Below are positions 22,978-31,895 of a DNA stretch of 64,000 nt, one piece after another. Source of the stretch: Cerioporus squamosus (taxonomy: Eukaryota > Basidiomycota > Agaricomycetes > Polyporales > Polyporaceae); the NCBI GenBank assembly GCA_022592435.1, contig JABYQS010000076.1:1-64000 (forward strand). Reading direction: 5' to 3'. The notes below the pieces were generated by a model. It was not told the origin of the DNA. It saw only the letters and a program-made list of their open reading frames with translations, and ran no database searches. Position 1 is the first letter of the stretch. Each line of letters opens with the position of its first letter. A program made the translations under genes and the position numbers.

Positions 22978-24266
22978 ATGCGTGTTTCTCTACTGCCATT
23001 CACCGTCATTGGCATTGCGCTCGCCAATGCGCCCGCCGTGCACGCCTGGGGCGCGGCGGGACACGAGATAGTCGCAACGATCGCGCAAATCCACCTGCCC
23101 AAGCCCGTGCTCACACTCGTCTGTGACATCCTCCGGCCCTCGCTCAATCTCTCCGAGCCCGCGCCCGTCTCCACCGTCGACGCCTACCCACCCTGCAGCC
23201 TCGCGCCCATTGCTGCCTGGGCGGACCGCATCCGCATGAAGCCCGAGTACCGCTACACCGCCCCGCTGCACTACGTCAACGCCGTGGACGACGCGCCCCC
23301 GACGGCTGCGCGTTCCCTGGCGCGCACGGGTGGCAGGGCCGCCCGACGGGCAACGTGCTCGCGGCGCTGGGGAACGTGACGAGCGTGCTGAGGGAGTTCG
23401 CGGATGGGCAGAGGAGCGTGGGCGATGCGGAGGAGGCGCTCAAGTTCTTGGTGCACTGGATGGGGGATATGCACCAGCCGCTGCACATGAGCGGGCGGGA
23501 GAAGGGCGGGAACGGGGCGAAGGTCACTTGGAATGGACGGATCACCAGTGCGTGTTGCATTCACTTGCTTGCTTACCCGGAGCGGGGCGTCGTGCTGACC
23601 GCGTTTGCAGACTTGCATAGCGTGTGGGACGGGCTGCTCATCGCACAGTCTATCCGCCAGACCCCGCGGAACTACTCGCGTCCGCTCACGGGCGCTGCAG
23701 GCGCGATCGTCGAGCCACACCTGCGCGGGGCGATCTACGACCCGTACATCCGGCGCATCATGCACGAGGGCCTGTCCGTCGGCGGGCGGTTCGACGAGGA
23801 AAGTCGCTCCTGGCTCGACTGCCCGACGCCGGAGTCGGAGGGCCTGAGGACGTCTGATCTCACGTACAGGGAGCGCGCGCAGGCGCTGCTTGCGATGGAC
23901 TTTTACGCCGCGCTTGGACTGACGACGCGCCCGGGGACCGAAGCGGGCTGGGACGACGCGGTGCTGTGTCCGTTTGCGTGGGCGAAGCCGATCCACAAAC
24001 TCAACTGCGAGCTGCCAGTGTGGCCACATGACCTCGACCCTGCTGGCTCCCATCCTTCCGACTTCGACGTTGAGCTGGATGCAGATGACTTCGGTGCGGA
24101 GGCGAATGGTGCAGGGCGGCCGAGGCACCCCGAGCTGTTCGAGTTGGATACGCCCGAGTATGCGGGGAAGATCGCGAAGGAGTGGGTGGTGGAGCGCTTG
24201 CTCGCGATGGCGGGTGTGCGTCTTGCGGGTGTTTTGACGGATGTCTTCCAGGATGTTGACGTGTAG
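22978..24266 (+). CDS. Secreted S1/P1-type zinc nuclease, frameshifted
   Basis: The signal peptide is residues 1-23 (MRVSLLPFTVIGIALANAPA...). The mature protein would begin WGAAGHEIVATIAQ; the N-terminal Trp and the His of GHE are zinc ligands in this family. Other ligand motifs are AAWADRIR, LHYVNAVDD and FLVHWMGDMHQPLHM, followed by NLHSVWDGLLI after the intron 23548-23610. These enzymes cut single-stranded DNA and RNA outside the cell using three zinc ions. The reading frame breaks at the C run 23296-23300. One extra C would restore the family-like reading ...DAPPDGCAFPGA..., giving about 408 residues. No gt-ag intron can explain it without deleting conserved sequence. Either the assembly lacks one base or this is a very young pseudogene. 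Confidence 0.85.
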
Positions 24267-24594
24267 ACGGGGTTGTTGTAGTGTAGGATGGCCATGCCTC
24301 CGGTCGTACTGGCACCTGTAGTATAGTGTAACTCTAGCCCTAGCGTTGTCCCTCATAACTCGGATCCATTGCTTGCGACTGCTGTCCGAGGACAACGACT
24401 GGCCACTGCGTGCTCTTGGACGGCTGAAGCGACGACGCGGACACGATGCGGGTCCTGAGCGAGGCGAGGGAACGCGATCACGTGGGTGACGTTGTTGACG
24501 CGGGCGCGTGGAAAAGGTTGATGGGGAGGCGCCGGGGGTCGACGCTGCCTCCTGCCATATTGCTCGCACAATAGCTGGACTGCACGGGTACATC
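24267..24594. other. Short intergenic region
   Basis: Between the nuclease stop and the ATG at 24595. It must contain both a 3' end and a promoter. No motif was identified. Confidence 0.4.
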
Positions 24595-26694
24595 ATGGCG
24601 AAACGGTCGCGAGATGTGTTCGACACACCCTCTTCCTCCTCTCCGCCCATGCCGCCCTCCAAACGCCAGTCGCTGCCTGCGCCCGACCCGCCCACGTTCC
24701 GCTCGACGTTCCCCATCCCCCGCTCGCCATGGGCCTTCTCCGTCCCCCACGACTCGCCCTCCAACCCCTTCGGTCTCGACCGCTCTCTCAGAGCCCTCGC
24801 GCTGCCGCGCCCCTCTGGCTTTGGCAAGCACATCGTCCTCCGCATGCAGCTCGTGTCCCAGATCGAGAGCCGCCCCCGATCGCGCCGCGCCGCCCCAGAG
24901 GCCCCGTACCGGATTGTCCAGGTCCCCCTCAACTACTCCTTCCGCCTCCTCCACGAGCTTGTGCTCTTCCTATTTGCCTCGGACTCCCGCCTGCGCGTCC
25001 GTCGACGTCGACGCGTCTTCAGCCCGAGCCTGTATCCGCACCAGCCACCGGCTCCGCCGCGAAAGGCCAAGTCGACGCTCGAGGTCTTTGGCGAGTCCCC
25101 GAAGAAGGAGGACGGACATTTGTTTGAGGTCCTCAACGATGTGTCGGTGTATGCAAGTACGTACCGTCCTGGTGTCATCAAGCCTGGCTCTGGCAAGCTG
25201 TATGCGAGGCTGTCAAGCACGCGTGAGCGCAAGCTCTTCCGTGACGGTCAGCCCGATGATGAGGACGATGAGGACGTATTTGGGACCGCGTCTGCGAAAC
25301 CTGTCCCTAATGATGACGAGGAGGAGTGGGATTGGGAGGCCGAGGACGACTTCCTCCTAGGCAACGTATGGACGGACGGTCCGGACTTGAAGAAGGGCAT
25401 CATCTACGTGAGTCTGCGTTCGGTTTGCTCGCTCCATACAGAGTCCTCATACACTCCACTCTCTTCGCCGCAGCACCATACACCATCTACCGCAATCCAC
25501 ATCACCGTGAACCAAATCCGTGTCCCTCCGCGCAAAGGCACGGGCAATACCCCTTTCATCTTCTCTGCGTGTGGTGGCGCACACGGCGCAGTGCGCATTG
25601 CGAACATCGTGTCTGGCCCCATGCCCTCAGAAGAGGAGATCAAGGAGAACATGGAGGTCAAGCCATCGGGCCCACGCAGAAAGAGCAAGGGCAAACCCGC
25701 GAAGGAGACTGGCAAGACCCTCAAGGCGCTCCTCGCGCTGTCGGAGGACGACTACGACGAGGTCGACGACCTGAACGACGGCGAGGAGGCCGATGACGAC
25801 CAGTTGGAGCGCTGGAACGCCCACGACGCGTTCACCCGCTTCCTCGCACGCGAGGCAGCACGCGAACGCGTGATGCGTCGCGCCGCCGAGCTCGAGCGCG
25901 ACGTCCTCCAGTCGCCGGCTCCCACCACCCGCGCAAACATGCTCCTCCCGGCATCGCCAGCGGCCAGCGGGTCCACATCCACGTACAAGTCCTCAACGCA
26001 CATGTACGCCTCGCGCGACCCGCAACCGTCGTACTACGCACAGCCGGGCGCATCATCCTCGTCGACGTCGCTGGCGCCGTCCGTCGCGCCGTCGTCACCG
26101 AGCACGCTGCCCGTGCTGCTGCCGTCGTCCGACTTTGACGGGGACGCGGAGGCGTGGTCCGACCTCGACTTTGACACGGACCCGAACCCCAGCTCCGAGG
26201 CCGACGGGGAGACCTCGTCCGCCTCTTCTGCGCGCTCGCGCGCACGCAGGCATGTGTATGAGATCGAGCTGCCGCTGCAGACGCCGTACCCCGCGAGCGC
26301 GGCGGTGCGGCGGCGCGTGGGGCGGATGTGCACGCGGATTGAGCGGCAGACGAGTAAGGGGCTGAGCGAGCTGAGCGATGAGGAGGAGGAAGAAGAGGAG
26401 CAGAAGGATGAGCTGGTTTCTTCGCAGGAGTCGAAGGCCGAGGCTTCACAGGAGCATGGCAAAGGCGGAGAGACTCGCAGGGAGGCGAGTCGGACTGAGG
26501 AGGACGATGCGACGGCGAGGCAGCCTGTGGTCGCTGTGAGGGGCCCGGATCTGTTCGCGGAGGTGTACGGGCACGACGACGAGCCAGAAGGGGAGCCGCC
26601 ACTGAAGCAGGAGGATGAGGATAGCGACGATGAGGGGTGGGAGACGGGCCATCTGGAGTTCGTCGAGGACGACGGCTCGGAGGATGAGTTGTGA
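24595..26694 (+). CDS. Large acidic protein with a pRiA4b ORF3-like region
   Basis: I chose ATG 24595 (MAKRSRDVFDTPSSSS) because the upstream extension of the frame has no ATG. With a 66-nt in-frame intron (25408-25473) removed, the product has about 677 residues. Residues about 100-330 resemble the pRiA4b ORF3-like domain (YRIVQVPLNYSFRLLHELVL, then HLFEVLNDVSVYA, WDWEAEDDFLLG and HTPSTAIHITVNQIRVPPRK). The C-terminal half is disordered, with long Asp/Glu tracts, Ser-rich stretches and a coiled segment around ARERVMRRAAELERDV. KRQ/KRS patches near the N-terminus could be nuclear signals. Related proteins occur across Agaricomycetes. No biochemical role is known to me. The domain assignment comes from memory of the family and needs a profile search. 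Confidence 0.65.
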   Translation: MAKRSRDVFDTPSSSSPPMPPSKRQSLPAPDPPTFRSTFPIPRSPWAFSVPHDSPSNPFGLDRSLRALALPRPSGFGKHIVLRMQLVSQIESRPRSRRAAPEAPYRIVQVPLNYSFRLLHELVLFLFASDSRLRVRRRRRVFSPSLYPHQPPAPPRKAKSTLEVFGESPKKEDGHLFEVLNDVSVYASTYRPGVIKPGSGKLYARLSSTRERKLFRDGQPDDEDDEDVFGTASAKPVPNDDEEEWDWEAEDDFLLGNVWTDGPDLKKGIIYVSLRSVCSLHTESSYTPLSSPQHHTPSTAIHITVNQIRVPPRKGTGNTPFIFSACGGAHGAVRIANIVSGPMPSEEEIKENMEVKPSGPRRKSKGKPAKETGKTLKALLALSEDDYDEVDDLNDGEEADDDQLERWNAHDAFTRFLAREAARERVMRRAAELERDVLQSPAPTTRANMLLPASPAASGSTSTYKSSTHMYASRDPQPSYYAQPGASSSSTSLAPSVAPSSPSTLPVLLPSSDFDGDAEAWSDLDFDTDPNPSSEADGETSSASSARSRARRHVYEIELPLQTPYPASAAVRRRVGRMCTRIERQTSKGLSELSDEEEEEEEQKDELVSSQESKAEASQEHGKGGETRREASRTEEDDATARQPVVAVRGPDLFAEVYGHDDEPEGEPPLKQEDEDSDDEGWETGHLEFVEDDGSEDEL

Positions 26695-26811
26695 GTTCCA
26701 GTTCCTTTGCTGGGCTTGGTTAGGTTGTCGTGCATTGGGCGGTATATGGACCGTCGTCCGCTGTATCTATACTCATAAGCTTTATTTGTTCGCGTTGCAT
26801 ACAGACTAATC

Positions 26812-26859
26812 ATCATACTACATATCCACATAGGGATCATACTACACATCCACATAGGC
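26812..26859. repeat. Two-copy 24-bp tandem repeat
   Basis: Units 26812-26835 and 26836-26859 (ATCATACTACATATCCACAT and ATCATACTACACATCCACAT, each plus four bases) differ at two positions. The repeat lies in the 3' flank of the preceding gene. Confidence 0.8.
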
Positions 26860-28951
26860 ACTACGCGGAGGGTGAGAGGAACATGGCGAAAGTGTATCTC
26901 AACATTGCAGGAGAGTGAGTGACGTAGGATAGCGGGCGGACTACTCCCTGCTCGACGTACGCGCTGTGGGTGGATGGTGTAGATGTGTGGCTGCCGATAG
27001 AACGGGAGATATTTTCACCACAGTGGTTAGATGGACAACGTCCCCTCCACCGTCAGTCTACTGCGGCAAGTGAGGGACCGGATTGGTCATGTTCCGCTAA
27101 ATGGCCCAGGCCCCAGGGATCCCGGGAGGATATGGGGTCGTCAAATTGACAACAACACCGTCACTCAGGGCGCATTGATCATTAGCTTGTGAACCGCCAT
27201 CGGTTGGGTCAGAGGGCCAATCCCCCGTCGCGCAAGTTCCTCGATGTCTGTCACATAGCATCTGTATGTACCTGACCTCGTTCTGTCAGCTGCTAAGGCA
27301 ACAACCAAGACATAGGAAGGGAAGGAACGGACACTGTTGTCTTTCGGCGAACAACGGGGCATGAGTTATTAAGAGATATTGTTTAGATATCGGCCGCGCT
27401 ACCGTCTACGTCAGGTGTTAGCATTCAAACAAGGTCGAATCATCATACAGTTTAGCAACGACGTTTATTGCAGCGCCGTTATATTGAGAAAGATAGCTCA
27501 TGGAGTGATCAACCTCCGGTTGGTCGGCCAATTACAGTAGTATCAGCCATCGGCGCAGGCTGACACGCCGCCGCAATTGCAGATTCATAGTCGGTAGAGC
27601 GGACAGATCGTTTGTAGCGAGACGCCGGTACAGTGCTGCTAGGGTATTGTGGCCTGTCGCAGCTGCCAGTGGCTGTCAATGAGCATAAGCAGACGAGTAT
27701 GGCACTGGATTGGCAAGTCAGCGTCACGGTTTCAGCAATTTGTGATGGAGCGTACGCGACTGTACGCTAGCCTTCGATTTGCAGCAATAAACATCTTAAA
27801 CTTGGCTGGTCCGGGCAGGTACCAGAAAGGTCTGGATGTTCGTAAGGAGCGGGGTAAGTTGGCGAGTCATCTCGAGGATATTTCCTCAACGTCTCGGAAT
27901 GTAGCGGAAGCAAAGTCCAGAATGCCAGGCGAGGTCGCAGAATTTCCAGTCATCCACGCATATGCGCCGTTGACAGGGACGGTAGTACGTGTGCATGGTG
28001 CCTGCCCATCGCCAGAGAGACGGCGGGAGCGAAGCAGTGGCTGGCCAGCCCCGGAGGTCATTCGCGCCGGGCGCCTGCTACCATATCGGGTAGCCTCGTG
28101 TTTACGAACCCTCCAAGCGGTTCTGGAGTTGGTGATCTTGTTCCGTGTCCTTGGCTACGGCGACCTCTCATCTTCGTACCATCATGCGGCCGCAAAGCTG
28201 ATCGTGTGCTCGATGCTTCTTGTCCAGGTGCAATGCGAACAGGCGGATCGCGGGAAGCCGTCATCGCAAACCTGGCCCCGGCCGACGGTAACTCAGTCAG
28301 CTAAGTACTTGCGGCGAGTCAGATTTGCGCATGACGGCGATGTTCTGAAAACGTTCATTCTGAGTGCTTTATCGATCGTTGTTTGCGCTCGAAGTGTTGC
28401 ATGAAGGTGCGAGCATCTGCTTTTTGCGATTCTGCATCCCTGACATGCTGATAACTCGGACGACATACTGCCTTAGGCTTACAGCGAGAAAATAGGCTGG
28501 AAAGTGAGCCTGTCTCCATCACATGCTGAGTCGACCAGATCTAATTCGGGTCCTCTTGAGATACCTCGTGAGAAAGTTTACCAAATGCCGCGGCCAGAGT
28601 CGCTTATAACCACAGGAATCTGTTCATTAGCTCAACCCGCGGGCTCGTGCTCCGTTTTGCGCCAGGGGAGGACCTGTAAGAGCTACCCGATGTGAATTCA
28701 GGGTCGACTGTCTGACGGAAACTTGAATACCGGCCCGAACCAAGTCAGAACGCTCACCATGCACGAAGTACAGGCCTGACACCTGGGCTCGACTTTAGCG
28801 GTCTGCATTTGTCCGTACTTCGGCGAGGGCTCGCGCAGAGTTCAGGCAGGTGCCATCGACAAATATTAGCAGAAGGCACGCTGCATGTGGCTTGGCCAGA
28901 TCTGAATTCGTCATGGAACTGGTGGTGCGCGTCTATCAGTCACTACGTACT
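26860..28951. other. Gene-poor stretch next to the large mobile element
   Basis: About 2.1 kb with no recognisable gene. The longest open frame (27649-28404, plus) has no ATG at its start and no domain. Composition is more AT-rich than in the flanking genes. It may be decayed mobile DNA, in line with an insertion-tolerant region, but no specific relic was identified. Confidence 0.4.
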
Positions 28952-28954
28952 CTA

Positions 28955-28963
28955 ACGGGGGCT
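28955..28963. repeat. Left copy of the flanking direct repeat (candidate target-site duplication)
   Basis: ACGGGGGCT occurs here and again at 35206-35214, directly outside the inverted repeats. The match extends to 12 bases (CTAACGGGGGCT, 28952-28963 and 35203-35214) if part of the terminal repeat is counted. The exact duplication length, 7-12 bp, depends on where the element is taken to end. Confidence 0.7.
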
Positions 28964-29108
28964 TAATCTCGTAACCAGACGTTATACGGCGCGCTCCCGC
29001 ACGGTGCCGGTCGGAGTCGAAAGCGGAGAGACAAAAAGAAATACAGGACCTCGCCGTATAACGTCTGGTGACTTTCGTATAGAGGGGTGGGGGCACCCCT
29101 AAGCGCCC
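28964..29108 (+). repeat. Left terminal inverted repeat with internal hairpin
   Basis: The outer arm 28971-28991 (GTAACCAGACGTTATACGGC G) and the inner arm 29052-29072 are inverted copies matching at 20 of 21 positions, around a 60-nt loop. The segment 29062-29108 (CGTCTGGTGACTTTCGTATA...) matches the inverted right end at about 42 of 47 positions. The loop shares GAAAGCGGAGAG with the right copy. Confidence 0.87.
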
Positions 29109-29222
29109 ACCGTTCGCTGCTTCTCTCCACTGCTAACTGCTAGGTACTCTCGCGCGCGACGCTGTACTGTACTCGCCCGCCATGGTACAATCCACTGGGA
29201 CTCGCTCTCTGTCTCCTCCCGC

Positions 29223-31877
29223 ATGGATCCGCCTGCGCCTCCCGACCTGCACGCGCAGCGCGCTGCCCGCTCCGCCAGCTTGCTCGACCGCGCACGCAAG
29301 CTCGCGACCAAGGAGCGCGAGTACGATTCCGAGAGCACGCGCGAGGACATCAAACGTCTCTCTACGGAGGCGTTCGGAGGGAAGGTGCCGTATGAGTGGC
29401 AAGTGGATGTTGCAGAGGCGTTGTGGTTGGGTCTCGACACGGCGGTGATAGCAGGGACCGGTGCGGGCAAGACAATGCCGTTTGTCATGCCGCTCTTCCT
29501 GGACACGACGAAGAAGAAGATGGTGATCGTAATCTCCCCGCTGAACGAGCTCGAGAAGGACCAGGTAAGCACACTCACCGGGATTATAGATGTGAATGCG
29601 AGCGCATATGTGCTTGCTGCAGGCACGTCGTTTTGTGGCGATGGGGCTGAAGGCAACCGCTGTGAATGGTGAGGTGTACAGTAAGCAGCTGCACAAGGTG
29701 AGTCTGACGCAGTGCGTACACGTTCCAAAGCTCACGTCCAGGCAGGAGCTGACTGCGAAGGAGTACCGTGTCCTCCTCACGTCACCCGAGATGGTGCTCG
29801 AACACGAGCAGTTCTCCGCCCTCGTGCGCTCCCCGGATTTCATGCGGGATGTTCTCTACTTGGTCATCGACGAGGCGCATTGCGTCTCGCAGTGGGGAGA
29901 CAAGTTCCGGAAGATGTACGCGGAGCTCTGCAAGATGCGAAGCCTCCTCGGGCTTCGCAAGCCATTCCTCCTCACCTCCGCCACTCTACCGCCATTCATG
30001 CTGAAGGAAGTCTTCCTGAAGCTCGAATTTGTTGACGCCACCACGTACTTCATCAACTTGGGAAACAACCGCGCGAACATCGCGCCCATCGTACACCGGT
30101 TGAAGGCCGCCGCGTCCTCGCTACCGATCATCGACTTCCTCGTGCGCGGCACTCCCGAGGGCGGCAAGTTCCCTCGAGCCATCGTCTTCTTCAACAAGCG
30201 CGAGCAGGCTCAAGTCGCATCACGGCATCTCAAGCAGAAGGTCTCAGAGGCAATGGCCTCGCAGATCAACTTCCTCCACGCCGGACGAGGCCAGCGCGCT
30301 CGCCGCCGCACTATGCGCGAGTTCCGGGACGGTACTGTCAACATCCTCTGTGCGACGGAGGCCGCGGGCATGGTTCGTCCTCTCCTCTCTCAGCCTAGGT
30401 ACATCGCCATACTTACGTTGTGATCTAGGGTATGGATATCCAGGACATCGAGCTCGGTGTGCAGTTCCTCGCTGCAAGCTCGCTCTCTGTCTGGACGCAG
30501 CGCGCTGGCCGTGCTGGTCGGTCAGGACAGCAGGCCTTTGCGGTCCTTTTGATCGAGCAGGGCATCCTGGAAGAGAAGAAAGCCAAGCTGGCGGTCAAGC
30601 AAGAGGGTGGGAAGAAGAAGACTGGCACAAGCTCACGCACAACAAAGCCTCAGTCCAACTCATCCGCACCCGCTGGGAAGACCAAGGGCAGGAAGCGCAA
30701 GATCACAGACGTCACGCAAGAGAACCAGCCCTCTGTGGTGAAGGCAGAACCAGTCGAGGTCAGGGTTGTAGCTGAGGGATTGTCGTCGGCCGTGCCGACG
30801 TCCGAGCCCGCACCTTCCGCTTGTCCAGTGCCGTCAATGGAGGGTGATAGCGCTGTGCCTTCGGATAGCACGGGTCCCGGGGACACACCCGTCGTTGTCG
30901 AGTACAAGAAGAAGGCGGAGGATGGCATGCGCACTTGGGCTGGAACTACTCACTGTCGCCGCGCAGTTGCCGATGCATACTTCGACAACCCACCACGACC
31001 AGCTGGTAGGATCATCTACCAGCGCCATGATTGTTATGCTAACCATCACATGACAGGCAATAGCGACAACCGCTACACTTGCTGCGACAACTGCGTCAAA
31101 GCAAAGCAGCTTCGCAGTGAGGTGCTCTCTGATGCCGACCAACAACTCCTGCACCTGGTGGACAGCATCGCTGGTGGTTGCGATGTTGGAAGCACAGAGC
31201 TCGATGAGGACGACGAGGTCGATGGCCTTGTCAGTCTCCAAGACCCATCCGAGACAGCGCTCGTGCCTGCGGAGCCTCCGCCGTCAACCCAGGCTCGTCA
31301 GCCACGCGGGCTCGGACCTCGACGGGACAAGCATCTCGAAGCGTGCCGCGCCCGGCTCCGCACCTGGCGGAACGAGTGCCGTCGGCGAGACTACCGCTAC
31401 TGCGCGTTCAGCCCGGCGGCTATCCTGCCCGACTCAGTCCTCACGCACCTTGCTACGCACGCACGGCTCAAGACTGCAGCCGATGTCACAACTGCCCTAC
31501 CGAATTGGACGTTCGCATCGAAGCACGCTGCTGAGGTCGTGAGCGTCTTAGCGGAGGTTGATGCACGCTTCCGGGCTGAGCGCGAGGCGGAGCAACAAGC
31601 AGCCAAGGAGAATCGTGCGAAGCGTACGGCGGAGAACAAGGAGCAGCGAGACGAAGAGCGCCGTGTCAAGCGACGCCTCGAGGGCGAGCAACGTCGCCAG
31701 GCTGAGGCTGCAGCTCAGGCAGAGGTAGCGTACAGACAAGCGTATGCAGCTCAAGCTGCGCAGTATGCCGCATACTATGGCTACTATCCCGGTCAGTATG
31801 TGGCTCCGTATTATGCACACCCTATGTATGCAGCTCCGCCGCCAGGGAGTAGTAGTGGACCATCAATCAATTCATAG
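29223..31877 (+). CDS. RecQ-family DNA helicase of the mobile element
   Basis: Five exons (29223-29564, 29623-29697, 29746-30372, 30429-31005, 31057-31877) give 813 residues. All helicase motifs are present: Walker A AGTGAGKT (about residue 80), ISPLNELEKDQ, DEAHC (about 180), TSATLPP, AIVFFNKREQ, ILCATEAAGMGMDI and QRAGRAGRSG (about 371). A RecQ-type zinc site follows, THCRR...YFDNPP...CCDNC (about 520-555); its normal spacing appears only if the intron 31006-31056 is removed. The C-terminal part has a helical segment, an Arg/Glu-rich coiled coil and a Tyr-rich tail. The enzyme should unwind DNA 3' to 5' using ATP. Its place inside inverted repeats suggests a role in excision, replication or repair of the element, which is inference. 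Confidence 0.9.
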
Positions 31878-31880
31878 TCA

Positions 31881-31894
31881 TTAATACATATTAA
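31881..31894. terminator. AT-rich palindrome between two convergent genes
   Basis: TTAATACATATTAA lies within the 18 bases separating the helicase stop (31875-31877) and the DUF6589 stop (31898-31896). The two 6-nt arms are perfect inverted copies. Such a symmetric AT-rich site could act as a 3'-end or polyadenylation signal in both directions. The role is inferred from position only. Confidence 0.4.
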
Positions 31895-31895
31895 A

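Noticed and set aside
23281..23345. Intron as an explanation for the nuclease frame change
   Set aside because: The available gt-ag pair would remove the VDD to GWQG region, which family members keep.
23271..24932. 553-codon open frame on the minus strand
   Set aside because: It is a shadow of the S1/P1 nuclease and the next gene in GC-rich DNA. It is Arg/Pro-rich without domains, while the plus strand holds conserved enzyme motifs.
25832..26602. Long minus-strand frames over the acidic protein gene
   Set aside because: They are complements of Asp/Glu and Ser codon tracts with no domain or start context.
27649..28404. 251-codon plus-strand frame
   Set aside because: It begins with a non-ATG codon and has no conserved feature.
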